Positions 1-8,800 of a DNA stretch of 64,000 bases are shown here, piece after piece. The notes beneath the pieces were generated by a model that searched no databases, was not told where the DNA came from, and saw nothing but the letters and a program-made list of their open reading frames with translations. The DNA is from Oscillospiraceae bacterium (GTDB lineage Bacteria > Bacillota > Clostridia > Oscillospirales > Acutalibacteraceae): positions 1 through 64,000 of the forward strand of contig JAQXVY010000034.1 in NCBI GenBank assembly GCA_029225165.1. Direction: 5' to 3'. The translations under genes and the position numbers were made by a program. Position 1 is the stretch's first letter. The number at the start of each line of letters is the position of its first letter.

Positions 1-108
1 GAAAATGATATTTTCATAAACATACCTACAAATATACATAAAACTATAAGTACATTATAAAAAACACAGGTTGTGTAGTCAAGGTTTGAAATAATATAAG
101 AAAAATAA

Positions 109-145
109 ACAAGCTGAAATTTCTAAAAAAGAAAAATCAGCCTGT
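109..145 (-). terminator. Rho-independent terminator after bile salt hydrolase gene
   Basis: Read on the minus strand, an imperfect hairpin (arms 109-124 and 130-145, with a short A/T-rich loop) is followed by a T-rich run at 108-101. It lies just past the stop of the hydrolase gene at 156 and would end that transcript. Nothing else recognisable lies in 1-108. Confidence 0.6.
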
Positions 146-155
146 TCTATATAAA

Positions 156-1130
156 TTAGTTTTGCCTTTTGATTTGTTCGCCTTTAATCAGAGGATAACG
201 GATGAGGGTGCTACCGTCAAGATTTTCTCTGTTCATATCAACAGCGGTAATTTGATGGTTATCGTATGTTGTGTAGTAGTAAATTCCCTTACTTGCGTTA
301 CAGCAACAGGTGTAAATTGTGATTTCATATTCTCCGTTATCAAGCTGACAACAGCCCCTCTGCTGGTCAACAGAGCCGAGGATGTGGAAAAACTGGCTTA
401 CACTTTCACTTTCGGAGTCGCCTGAAAGTGAATTCATCTTTGTAAAGGAAGCTCTGATAAACCGGGATTGTGATGATAAATCTCCGGGAAGTCCCAAGGC
501 TCCCATACCTCTACTGTATGACTCTAAGTTAAGCTTGTTAGAAAAAGCATTTTCAGGATTTTTTGGAGAAAGGTGCATATAGTTGTTTAGCTGAAACATC
601 TGCTTGTCAAAGGGCGGATTGTTTGTCAGTACTCCAACAGGGTTGTCGTATATTTTAAGACCTTCTTTTACCGACTCCACAGTAATACATTCATCCTTAT
701 CAGCAATTATCCAATGGAGCTGTGCCACAGGCAAATCCTCGCTAAAGGGAATGTTCACAATATTAATATTGTTTAGCAGATTTTTTACCTCTTTGACGGT
801 AGTACATTTGCTTAAAATAAAAGGTATAAGCTCAAACTGTGCAATGTTGTCTTTACCCTCAATTAAGTCATTGTAATGGGCATTTCCCACAAAGTTCAGT
901 CCGGCAACACCAAGACCCTTTTCGTTTATTGCTTCATAATAAAGAGGATAATTATTCGCAACATAAGACATACCAATCATTGCGTAATGAGTGTTTATTT
1001 CACCTAAATATTTAAAAGAAAAAGGATAATTCCTTGGTGTAATTGTGACCTCATCACAGTAAGAAAATTCATAGTCCAAGGTTCTTCCAAAATAAAAATC
1101 CTTTGTTTTATATGTTACTGCTGTGCACAT
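156..1130 (-). CDS. bsh: Bile salt hydrolase (choloylglycine hydrolase family)
   Basis: Ntn-hydrolase that cleaves the amide bond of glycine- or taurine-conjugated bile acids; the relative penicillin V acylase uses the same fold. The 324 residues match the family length. Cys2 is exposed as the N-terminal nucleophile once Met1 is removed, and Arg16, Asp19, Asn79, the LTNNPPF block (Asn170/171) and Arg226 in a SRFIRASF block sit where the known active-site residues fall. The NEKGLGVAGLNF and LGLPGDLSSQSRF stretches favour bile salt hydrolase over penicillin acylase. There is no signal peptide, so it should be cytoplasmic, as is usual. The ATG has a GGAGG site 7 bases upstream. It stands alone with its own promoter and terminator. 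Family assignment is firm; bile versus penicillin preference is inferred from motifs. Confidence 0.9.
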   Translation of the reverse strand: MCTAVTYKTKDFYFGRTLDYEFSYCDEVTITPRNYPFSFKYLGEINTHYAMIGMSYVANNYPLYYEAINEKGLGVAGLNFVGNAHYNDLIEGKDNIAQFELIPFILSKCTTVKEVKNLLNNINIVNIPFSEDLPVAQLHWIIADKDECITVESVKEGLKIYDNPVGVLTNNPPFDKQMFQLNNYMHLSPKNPENAFSNKLNLESYSRGMGALGLPGDLSSQSRFIRASFTKMNSLSGDSESESVSQFFHILGSVDQQRGCCQLDNGEYEITIYTCCCNASKGIYYYTTYDNHQITAVDMNRENLDGSTLIRYPLIKGEQIKRQN

Positions 1131-1157
1131 ATTACTTCCTCCGGTTAATTTGATATT

Positions 1158-1186
1158 ATTTTATTCCGATATTCCGGAATTATCAA
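1158..1186 (-). promoter_or_regulatory. Sigma-A type promoter of the bile salt hydrolase gene
   Basis: On the minus strand a TTGATA -35 box (1186-1181) and TAAAAT -10 box (1163-1158) are separated by exactly 17 bases, upstream of the hydrolase start at 1130. The spacing and box quality are good for a vegetative promoter. This is read by eye, with no scoring. Confidence 0.6.
1163..1180. promoter_or_regulatory. Operator-like dyad inside the bsh promoter
   Basis: ATTCCG (1163-1168) and its exact complement CGGAAT (1175-1180) flank a six-base centre and fill the spacer between the -35 and -10 boxes of the bile salt hydrolase promoter. Such a position suits a dimeric repressor. The regulator is unknown and no candidate for it is adjacent. 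Confidence 0.45.
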
Positions 1187-1199
1187 ATATATTTAAAAT

Positions 1200-1385
1200 T
1201 TACGGATAATATGGGTTTGGTTTGAAAAACAGGATAATCAAATCAACGATAACACCTATCCCAAAAATACCGCCTGTAAAAATGTAGAGTAAGCCAAGAA
1301 GGACTCTGCCCTCGTAAAACTTATGTATTCCCAAAATACCAAAAAACAGGCATAGAAAGAAAGACACCCATTTACTTTTAGCCAT
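1200..1385 (-). CDS. TM2 domain membrane protein
   Basis: A 61-residue protein made almost wholly of a TM2 domain: two membrane helices (about 7-24 and 30-52) around the conserved G-x-HKFYEGR turn, ending in a short Pro/Tyr tail. TM2 proteins are common in bacteria and mostly of unknown function. The gene overlaps the end of the membrane protein gene upstream by 8 bases, so the two are probably co-translated. It precedes the bile salt hydrolase gene but that gene has its own promoter. Domain call is secure; role is unknown. Confidence 0.75.
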   Translation of the reverse strand: MAKSKWVSFFLCLFFGILGIHKFYEGRVLLGLLYIFTGGIFGIGVIVDLIILFFKPNPYYP

Positions 1386-1830
1386 AATTACACCTACAAT
1401 CCTTTCTAAATAAACACCTTTTGATTAATAGGAAAATTAACCCTGAAATACCAACTATCAGACAAGCAAAGGTATAATATATTATAACACAAAACAATGA
1501 AATTAATGAACTTTCTGACCCGATAGATGGACTAACAATTAATCTTAATGCAAAGTTTATATTATCCTGTAAAATAAACAGCAGAATACCGTTAAGTGCA
1601 ACATTTGACAGAATTACCCCCATATCACCTTTCACAAACAAAAACACTGCAACACAAATTGCAAATAATATTGTGCCCTCTAAAAACGGTACACTTGCAG
1701 TGTAAACACCATTACTGTTATTTGTTAGGTACAATATTGGAAAATACATCAATACAAGGGGAATATTTAAGCAAAAAATAATTTTAGTTAATAAGTAATT
1801 CGCTCTTTTTTTAAAAGATAATTTTGACAT
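1378..1830 (-). CDS. Hypothetical four-helix membrane protein
   Basis: A 150-residue protein not recognised as a family. After a basic N-terminus it shows about four hydrophobic segments (roughly 15-38, 48-68, 70-92, 112-140) and a basic, Cys-containing C-terminus, suggesting a small inner-membrane protein with cytoplasmic ends. The ATG at 1830 is preferred over the ATG two codons earlier because it lies 7 bases from a GGAGG site. It overlaps the TM2 gene downstream by 8 bases, so both likely form a small operon. Confidence 0.55.
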   Translation of the reverse strand: MSKLSFKKRANYLLTKIIFCLNIPLVLMYFPILYLTNNSNGVYTASVPFLEGTILFAICVAVFLFVKGDMGVILSNVALNGILLFILQDNINFALRLIVSPSIGSESSLISLFCVIIYYTFACLIVGISGLIFLLIKRCLFRKDCRCNYG

Positions 1831-1887
1831 AACCATTCCTCCTAATGAAAATATAATTTACTCACTTTAAGTAAAGTCAATAAACAT

Positions 1888-2478
1888 TTAGTCGTCAAGT
1901 TGCTTTGTTAATCCTCCAAAAGATAACTCTTGCCTTGATTCAGGATAGAAATAATAACTTATAACCCAATCCTCAAAAAAGTTCAGCGGATATTCCTTTA
2001 CAATAACACCCTCACTTGGTTTTTGAAAGCCCCTGTCTTCAGCTGAATATTTTTCCTCCGGAGCCTCCAAAAACTCTTTACAAAAATCTTCAGTTATTTC
2101 TTTACCTGATACACAGTTTACTAAATTCACAAATAAACTAACATCAAAACTACTATGAGTAACATAATTTACATAAAAGGACTCTCTGCCTTTTGTAGTG
2201 TTAATAGAATCGTTACGTAAAGTGATTTCTATCTCAGTATCATCTTTTATAATATTAAAAGATTTAATTAAAAATTCATTTTCATCAAAATTTTCTTTAT
2301 AGTAGTCATCTTCAATTTCAATCAATTCAAGATTATAGTCATTGGCAACTTCTTTTAATTCGCTTTCGTAAACAGGAAAGTTTTCCTTTGACTGTTCAAT
2401 AGTTAATTGCATTGTAGTACAACCACATAGACTTAATGTTAAAAACAGAGCGATAAACCAGACAATTACTTTTCGCAT
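1888..2478 (-). CDS. Putative lipoprotein, unknown function
   Basis: A 196-residue exported protein. The N-terminus has basic residues, a hydrophobic core and an LCGC lipobox, so Cys20 should be lipidated and the protein held on the outer face of the membrane. The remainder is acidic and rich in Glu, Asp, Asn and aromatic residues, with no motif I recognise. It is followed by the two small membrane protein genes in the same direction and preceded by a terminal-inverted-repeat element at 2511-2675. Export is well supported; function is unknown. Confidence 0.6.
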   Translation of the reverse strand: MRKVIVWFIALFLTLSLCGCTTMQLTIEQSKENFPVYESELKEVANDYNLELIEIEDDYYKENFDENEFLIKSFNIIKDDTEIEITLRNDSINTTKGRESFYVNYVTHSSFDVSLFVNLVNCVSGKEITEDFCKEFLEAPEEKYSAEDRGFQKPSEGVIVKEYPLNFFEDWVISYYFYPESRQELSFGGLTKQLDD

Positions 2479-2510
2479 ATTATCAACTCCCTCTTTGTAA
2501 TCTTTTATTC

Positions 2511-2675
2511 TAGGGCTTGTTTAATAAATAGCGAAATGCACAAAAAGCGAGAGATTTTTTCGCAAGACAAGGCATTTTTTCGATGGAATAATGGCGTATT
2601 TCGAGGAAAAATAACGCAGTATTGCGGAAAAATATCCGCTTTTCTGGGCGTTTTGTCATTTATTAAACAAGCCCT
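2511..2675. mobile_element. MITE-like element with 19-bp perfect terminal inverted repeats
   Basis: A 165-bp segment bounded by TAGGGCTTGTTTAATAAAT and its exact inverse. The interior is non-coding, holds further short inverted stretches rich in TTTTTCG and CGAGG, and can fold into a long hairpin. A 60-codon frame runs through it but has no credible start. It sits between the arsenate reductase and the lipoprotein genes. Its design resembles the 160-bp elements at 33153 and 62047, but the terminal repeats differ. No transposase is present, so it would depend on one elsewhere. Confidence 0.75.
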
Positions 2676-2683
2676 AATTAAAC

Positions 2684-3064
2684 TCAAAGATTTTTAACCT
2701 TAATTTCAATTTGCTTGATTACATTAATAAACATTTCATCACTTTGTCCTGTGGGGTCGGGCAGTCCCCAATTTTCGTCAAAGGCTTTTCCTATATAGGG
2801 ACAACCAACATCACAACCCATTGAAATCGCAATATCCGGCATTGAAATTTTGTCAAATGTTTTGCTGTGCTGGGTTTTCTCCATATCAATTCCGTACAGT
2901 TCTTTAATCAGTCGGACAGCGTCTTGATTTATCTTTGACTTTGTTTCTGTTCCTGCTGAATAAAATTCAAAATCATTACTTCTAAAGTGCTTACCCAAAG
3001 CCTCTGCAATCTGACTTCGGCAGGAATTATGAACACAAATAAAAGCAACCTTTTTCTTGTTCAT
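2684..3064 (-). CDS. arsC: Arsenate reductase, thioredoxin-coupled (low-MW phosphatase fold)
   Basis: Reduces arsenate to arsenite through a cysteine relay, or acts as a related low-molecular-weight phosphatase. The P-loop ICVHNSCRSQ gives the CX5R motif with Cys10 and Arg16 and the extra Cys15. A second Cys pair, Cys84 and Cys88 in MGCDVGCP, fits the relay cysteines of the Gram-positive ArsC type, and a DP near residue 109 supplies the general acid. The 126 residues match the family. No arsenite pump or ArsR lies next to it, so it is a stand-alone gene here. Start chosen at the second of two possible initiation codons. Confidence 0.85.
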   Translation of the reverse strand: MNKKKVAFICVHNSCRSQIAEALGKHFRSNDFEFYSAGTETKSKINQDAVRLIKELYGIDMEKTQHSKTFDKISMPDIAISMGCDVGCPYIGKAFDENWGLPDPTGQSDEMFINVIKQIEIKVKNL

Positions 3065-3187
3065 CACACTCTGTCCTCTCTTTGGAATTTCTGTATTTAT
3101 CTTTGTTAATTTGATTATATCACAGAAAACTTATTATTTCTATATAATTCTATAAAAGTTTAGAGGTAAAGAAAAAAGCAAAAAAGC

Positions 3188-3233
3188 AGAGCATATTTGA
3201 TAAAATTCTAAAACAGAGGTTCAAATATGCTCT
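3188..3233 (-). terminator. Terminator after nucleotidyltransferase transcript
   Basis: AGAGCATATTTGA (3188-3200) pairs with its exact inverse at 3221-3233. On the minus strand the hairpin is followed by GC and a run of six T. It would end the transcript that starts with the nucleotidyltransferase and includes the relic reading frame at 3257-3367. Confidence 0.7.
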
Positions 3234-3256
3234 ACTAATTTTTTAATTATTCTGTA

Positions 3257-3367
3257 TTACTTCACCGAAATTTGAATTTCGGTAAGCCAGTCATTTTCTG
3301 TTTCTTTATTCCATACGCCGTCTATATAGGACTCTCGGATATTTTTGCACTTATTCTTAATTTCATA
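3257..3367 (-). pseudogene. In-frame 36-codon tail after the nucleotidyltransferase stop
   Basis: Directly after the TAG that ends the nucleotidyltransferase (3368-3370) the same frame stays open for 36 codons to a TAA at 3257-3259. The peptide contains a plausible protein-like stretch, YIDGVWNKETENDWLTEI. No start codon or ribosome site precedes it. It may be the remnant of another gene, or the original C-terminus of a longer product cut by a nonsense change. Which one cannot be told from the sequence alone. Confidence 0.35.
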
Positions 3368-4144
3368 CTAATCTAAAACCTTTTCAAGCTTCTCATACAT
3401 CTGCTTTATGATGTCGTTTGCCTTGTCATAGTCATTGAAAAGAACATTGAATAAATCTGTAATGTTTTCTTCAAATCTGTTGGGGAGGATTTTTGCATAT
3501 TTTTTTGCATACATCACCTGTCGTTTTTCTCCGGGGTGTGTCATTTCGTTCATTGCAAAGATGATTTCAAAGTAAGACTCCATAAATGCAGTAACTCTGT
3601 GATTAACTGCTACTAAATCATTCCTTAACGACGCCTTTTTTATCTGTCCGTCATATGAGGGCAACATTCCGTGTAACAGCTTTATATTCTTTGATATTAT
3701 ATTTTCTTTCAGCTTTGCAGGATACTTTACGCTGAACCTCTCCTGTGCCTTTTTCAGAAGTCCTTTTTCATCATACAGAATTTTGCAGGTTTTCAGATTG
3801 TGCCACATACAAGTGGTGTATCCGGTGCCGGCATTTCCGTCCTCTACTACTGATGCAACACCCTGTACAAAACTGTCCAAATTGCGGTAAAGAATATCAA
3901 TGTCGATGCCGTTCTTTAGTGTGCAGTCGTCCTCAAGTTCCCAAAAGGAATTGCCTATTTCCATATAACTGCAATATTTGCTGAGAAGTTCTCTTCTTAC
4001 AGAGTCCTCCGGAATAGCTGTTACATACAAATACAAATCATAATCTGATTTCTCGTCATAATTTTCACTTGCTCTGGAACCGCCTAACGCAATGCCAATA
4101 ACCTGAGGTAGCTCTGCAATTTCTCTCCACAATTTTTCAAACAT
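3368..4144 (-). CDS. Nucleotidyltransferase-fold protein (DUF4037/AadE-like)
   Basis: A 258-residue soluble protein of the polymerase-beta-like nucleotidyltransferase superfamily. The N-terminus shows the GGSRASENYDEKSDYDLYL signature: the G-S of the nucleotide loop and metal-binding Asp34 and Asp36, with a third acidic pair in GIDIDILY near residue 83. The C-terminal half is helical, as in aminoglycoside adenylyltransferases and DUF4037 proteins. The substrate is not predictable; antibiotic modification is possible but unproven. The gene stands alone between terminators. The reading frame remains open beyond its TAG stop for 36 codons (see 3257-3367). Confidence 0.7.
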   Translation of the reverse strand: MFEKLWREIAELPQVIGIALGGSRASENYDEKSDYDLYLYVTAIPEDSVRRELLSKYCSYMEIGNSFWELEDDCTLKNGIDIDILYRNLDSFVQGVASVVEDGNAGTGYTTCMWHNLKTCKILYDEKGLLKKAQERFSVKYPAKLKENIISKNIKLLHGMLPSYDGQIKKASLRNDLVAVNHRVTAFMESYFEIIFAMNEMTHPGEKRQVMYAKKYAKILPNRFEENITDLFNVLFNDYDKANDIIKQMYEKLEKVLD

Positions 4145-4204
4145 ATTATCTACTCCTGTTATATATCCGTTTTTTTATTATATCATATTTATAAATAAAA
4201 TAAA

Positions 4205-4231
4205 AGAGGCTGTTCAGCCGTGAACAACCCC
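4205..4231 (-). terminator. Terminator of the surface-protein operon
   Basis: On the minus strand a GGTTGTTCA / TGAACAGCC stem with a CGGC loop is followed by TCTTTTATTTTATTT. It lies 19 bases beyond the stop of the last gene of the four-gene surface operon. Confidence 0.75.
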
Positions 4232-4249
4232 TATTTTAAAATAACGATA

Positions 4250-4576
4250 TTATTTGTTGTCGTGAATTCTGTTTCTCTTATCATTCTTGTTGCAAATACA
4301 TATGACAAGGGCTGAAAAGATGAGCAAAAGCAAAGAAATGACAACACAAGCTGATACTGTTTCTCCTGTTGAAATACTGCCGTTATCAGGCGGTACTGTA
4401 CTGCCACTATGAGTGGCAGGCTGTGTAGTTTCGGCAGGAGCTGTTTCAATATGTGCAATAACCTCCATACTTCCGTCAGTATGTACTGCATCAGCCGATA
4501 AAGAGGTTGTAAAAAGTACTGAACATACTGCAACAAACAGCAAGCACAAGCACTTTTTAATTTTTATCCTTTTCAT
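4250..4576 (-). CDS. Small secreted protein with STGE-type C-terminal anchor
   Basis: A 108-residue exported protein with a signal peptide (about 1-30), a Thr/Pro/Ser-rich stalk, then STGE at 69-72 followed immediately by a membrane helix (about 74-95) and a basic tail. This layout mimics a sortase sorting signal with the usual LPXTG replaced by xSTGE. The last gene of the operon; the 2113-residue protein encoded first ends in the same manner (NTGE). In WxL/csc clusters of other Firmicutes a comparably small wall-anchored protein accompanies larger surface proteins; the likeness is in architecture only. The ribosome site before the ATG is weak. Confidence 0.6.
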   Translation of the reverse strand: MKRIKIKKCLCLLFVAVCSVLFTTSLSADAVHTDGSMEVIAHIETAPAETTQPATHSGSTVPPDNGSISTGETVSACVVISLLLLIFSALVICICNKNDKRNRIHDNK

Positions 4577-4618
4577 TTTAGATAAAACTTGTGAAGTTAA
4601 TTATAAAGGAGCAACTGA

Positions 4619-5233
4619 TTAACCACGCTCAACTAATGCGCTGTGGAATGTTATTGTACCGCTGTAATTACCTGCGATTTCAGAAAGAGTCTTATTGTAC
4701 AAAGCGTTCTGATTCAAGGCAAGTGTAACATCCTGTGTGCTTCCTTGTGAACCTGAAACGAATGTACAGAGATGATAGCCGTATGATCCGGGAGTTGCGG
4801 TTGAATTTATGGGTTCATAATCGCCCAAATTTCCTTCGTTAACTGTAGTATCATAAACATCATAAGCTATTGTGAATGGATCTGCTACATCCTTTTGTGA
4901 AATGTAGAACTGATTATCTGTCGCAGAGCCGTCCTTCACATAAACAGTTACTGCCTGATTGCTTTTAATATTTAGTTCTGTTGCTGCAACCTGAAAATCG
5001 TAGAAGGTATAGTGGTCAGTTGCGTCGGTGTCGGGCTGGGTAAGTTCGCCGAAATTAGCGCTATCGGGGATTGTGATAGTGTAGCTTACATATCCCGGGT
5101 CTACGATGTTAGCTGTAACTTCTGTTGAGTTGTAAGGGGTTACGTCTGTGAGAGTAGCACCGGATACTGATACAACAGCAGTTGTGGCAAGTGCTCCTGC
5201 AATTAAAGCAGAAATGATTTTTCTTGTTTTCAT
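4619..5233 (-). CDS. Secreted surface protein, WxL-like architecture
   Basis: A 204-residue protein with a clear signal peptide (about 1-26, ALATTAVVSVSG core), Asp/Thr/Asn-rich and without a membrane anchor. The C-terminal stretch IAGNYSGTITFHSALVE resembles the closing strands of WxL-type and related secreted beta-sandwich domains (xGxYxGTxTFT), although no WxL motif itself is present. Third gene of the operon, 67 bases after the accessory protein, with an AAAGGATG ribosome site. It probably forms a surface layer component with its neighbours; this is inference from context and fold-like signatures. Not assignable to a named family by eye. Confidence 0.55.
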   Translation of the reverse strand: MKTRKIISALIAGALATTAVVSVSGATLTDVTPYNSTEVTANIVDPGYVSYTITIPDSANFGELTQPDTDATDHYTFYDFQVAATELNIKSNQAVTVYVKDGSATDNQFYISQKDVADPFTIAYDVYDTTVNEGNLGDYEPINSTATPGSYGYHLCTFVSGSQGSTQDVTLALNQNALYNKTLSEIAGNYSGTITFHSALVERG

Positions 5234-5300
5234 TTAAAACATCCTTTCATAAATAAAATTATATTGATAAGAAAGTCATATGTATTATGACATTCCTTAA

Positions 5301-5813
5301 TCACTTAACAAATAGCTTGAACTCCGACTCGGCAGAATTCAGCGGTGTATGCTCCTTGTCAAGGGTAACGCATTTATACACCACCATTGCGGTGTAGTTG
5401 CCCTTTTCAAGGGTCTTATTAAGGGGAACCTCTGTAAGTCCGTAGCCCGGTTTTATCAGCTGAGACTTATAAAGCACAGTTCCGTCCTCAAGCTTGAGTG
5501 TGGCATAAAAACCGCACTTGTTAGCCTTGGGATTGCCAATGCTCAGGGTGAGGGTCTTGTCACTCGACTTCATTACGGCACTACTGTAGCCGGGGATTTG
5601 AATACCTGTTTTCTTAGGTTTAGTTTCATCCTCTATGCCTGTTTCCCAGCCGTCGGAGATTTTTCCCACAACGCCCTTGGAGTCGGTTGGCTGTTCCTGT
5701 GGGAAGAAATTTTGGTACACAAAATATCCCCCAACAGCCAAAGCCCCCACAATAAGCAATGTGACAATGATTATTAATAATGGTTTTTTCTTTGATTTTG
5801 ATGTATTATCCAA
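5301..5813 (-). CDS. Membrane-anchored extracellular accessory protein of surface operon
   Basis: About 170 residues: a short Lys-rich cytoplasmic tail, one membrane helix (about 13-33), a polar linker and an outside domain (about 70-170). The domain has a recurring design I have seen in gut Firmicutes surface clusters: I-P-GY near its start, a central NPKANKCGFYATLKLEDGT, a PGYGL turn and a closing LNSAE block. It looks like an immunoglobulin-type beta sandwich, perhaps analogous to the DUF916 partner in WxL loci. A TTG at 5811-5813 with AGAAGG 7 bases upstream is preferred; a TTG at 5837 is possible. The start overlaps the end of the giant gene by 8 bases, indicating coupled translation. 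Confidence 0.6.
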   Translation of the reverse strand: MDNTSKSKKKPLLIIIVTLLIVGALAVGGYFVYQNFFPQEQPTDSKGVVGKISDGWETGIEDETKPKKTGIQIPGYSSAVMKSSDKTLTLSIGNPKANKCGFYATLKLEDGTVLYKSQLIKPGYGLTEVPLNKTLEKGNYTAMVVYKCVTLDKEHTPLNSAESEFKLFVK

Positions 5814-8800
5814 CTTTTTTCCTTCTTTTTGTACCAAAGATTACCGCAAGGGCAAGTATTGCAACAGCTAAAATAATTAGGTTAACAGGAGATTCACCTG
5901 TATTAACCGAACCCTCTGAGCCGTTACTTGGAGTTACCTTTTCCGGTGAATTATCCACAATGGCAAATGACATTGGGTGTGAAACTGTAAATACAGCCAT
6001 TCCGTCCTTAACAGAATCAGGCTTATAGTAAGTTATGTTGCCCTCTGTATTTATTCCGGCAAGAAGTATATTCTCGCTGTCAACGGGCACTGAAATTTTA
6101 CAGGAATCTGAACACCACAGCTCGGCAGGAATATAGTTGCCGTCCTTATCTGTAAGGCTTACAGAATATGCTTTCAGAATTTTATTTTCGCCCTTATCGG
6201 AAGATAAAAGCTTGAATTCTTCGGAGTTCTTAATGCCAACGTCATAGCTTATTTTCAAAGCCTTGTGCATTCTTCCCTGTACGGTGATGTTGTTTCCGGC
6301 TGGCTTAATTGAGTCGATAAAGAAGTTACCATCAATAATCGGACAGCCTTTGTTAAGATTGGGATTACGCTTCCAGATTACCGAATCATTAGTTACTTCA
6401 TTAAGAGTTTCTGTAAATTCAGCAGTCTGCATTTCTTTGTCGTCTGTTTTCCCTATGTTTGTTTCATCAAGAAGATGTGTAGAATCCCCTCCGATTGCGC
6501 TAAGTCCGTTTTTGTCTTTGATAATATAATATACATTCTTCACTGTGGGAATCAGTCCGTCATATCCGTTTATACCTGCAACCGAACCTTTTTTATTCTC
6601 GGAATTACTTTCCACCGTTGCCGAATTGTAGGAGGCTTCCAATGTACCGCCGTTCTTTCCTGCAAGTCCGCCTGAAAGTTCAGCTTTTGAATTACCTATC
6701 TTGCCGTTATTTGCACAGCCGTAAATTTTGCCTGTGTTTACTCCTGCAATGCCTCCGCATATTGTACCTGACACAATAGCAGAGCTTCGACATCCTGTAA
6801 GTGAACCGCTGTTTTCGCCAACGACACCACCGCTTATCTCACCGTTGATACTTGAGTTAAATTCAGGTGCATAATATTTATTTCCATTTCGAAATATGCT
6901 ACCAGAGGTAATATTTACACCGCTTGTGCAATGGTCAATTGTACCTTGGTTTACAGCTGCAATTCCACCTGCTGTTTTGGAAGAAGATGAGAAATCACAA
7001 TCTAAAACGAATAATTCCTTTATACTTCCCTTTTCGCCGATAAATTCAAACAATCCTCCGTAATTTGGTGAATCAACATTAAGACCGATAATACAGTAGC
7101 CGTTGCCGTTAAATGTACCGTTAAAGGGCTTGTTGTCCGACACAGAGCCTATTCCCTGTGTCCACTTTGAATCTTTAGGTGCTTTTATATTATTTTCAAG
7201 AACATAATCCGCACTGCCGTAATCGTTGTAGTCACTTCTCACAAGATTAGATAGCTTTACAAGGTCGTCATATGTTCTGATGATGAAGTTTCCGTCATCG
7301 TCCTCATCAAACTCCTTTTCTTCAGGCTTTTCGGAATATGTGTTGAAGTAGCCGTCCTTATATTCAAGGTAATACACAGTACCGCCCTCAAAAACAGGGT
7401 AATCATCAGGAGGATTTCCGTTGTCGATATTCTGATACCACACCTGACTTCCGTCTGTAACCTTGTGGTTGAGGAGATATGTAACCTCACCCGACTTAAA
7501 CAATTCAGCAGTTTTTTCTGTTGCAGTTGCTCCCGATTTGCCGCCGCTGCCAAATGCAAGGTCGGAAGAAGAGTCAAGATAATAGTTGTTATCTATATTT
7601 GCAGTAGTGTAATTTCTTGCCCAACCGATAATTGCGCCGCAGTAGGTTGTGTTGTTGCTGTTACTTACCTTTCCGTAGTTATAGCAATCCTTAAGGGTTG
7701 GATTTGTATTGTTTACATATCCTAAAATACCGCCCACATAAGCACCGTCTTTTGATGCACTTACAGTACCGTGGTTTGCGCAGTTGCTGATTCTCACACC
7801 GGCATTTGAATATCCCACAATACCGCCGATACAGTCGTGAGAATCCTTTATATTCATAGTACCGTAATAAAGGCATTTATCAACAATTGTTTCTTTGTTA
7901 TCAATACCGCCTACAACACCGCCGATATGGTGAAGTACTCCGGCTGTATTGGTAATGTTCACATATGAAGTAACCTTTGAAATATTTGCACCGTCAGCAT
8001 ATCCTACTGCACCGCCAATCATATCGCCATCTGCAGAAAGAGTTATATTACCTTTAACGGTAAAGCTCTTGATTGTTCCCGATGTTTTTCCAAAGAGTCC
8101 TGAATATTTTGAGGTTTTCGTAATTTTAAGGTTGGAAATTGTGTGGTTATTTCCGTCAAATGTACCGCCGAAATTCATAATCGGTGACCATTCACGGCTT
8201 TCAAGGTCAATATCCTTAACAAGAACACCCTTTGCACCTGTATTCTTAGCGTCAAAATCAGCGTGAGTGCTGTCGTTGTTTACAAGAGATGCAAACCAGA
8301 AGAGCTGACCTGCGTTGCCGATTTGGTAAACACCGCTGTCAAGGGTTGCAGGCTGATATTGATCGCATATTGTGCAGAAGCCGTTGTCATTATATTTATG
8401 AGTATGCTTACTGATAACTGTAACTACATTAGTTGTAGCAGTATAGTTTTCCGCAGTGGACTTATTCTTTGTAACAAGGCATCTTATGGGCAAGCCGAAG
8501 CTTTCCTCGGTGGTGTCAAATACATAGGTCTTTGAATCAATTGACTTGTCGCCTGTGGCGTCCTCCCATTTATTTGCCTTTGAATTATAGGTTTGCCAGT
8601 AGTAATACAGGCTGTCGGTTTCACCCTTGCTGTCAACAGCATCTACGGAGAAGGTTGCCTCATCTCCCACATTTTTTGCATAGAAATTTTCAGGCTGTTT
8701 TGTAATTATAACGCCGTCTGTATCAAGGAAATTGTCAATATTGGCTGTTATGGGTTTGCTGAGAATACTCTCGTAAACGTTGGTTACGGTGTTGTTGTTG

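Noticed and set aside
2505-2687. 60-codon open frame inside the MITE-like element
   Set aside because: The element is palindromic non-coding DNA and the frame has no credible start or domain.
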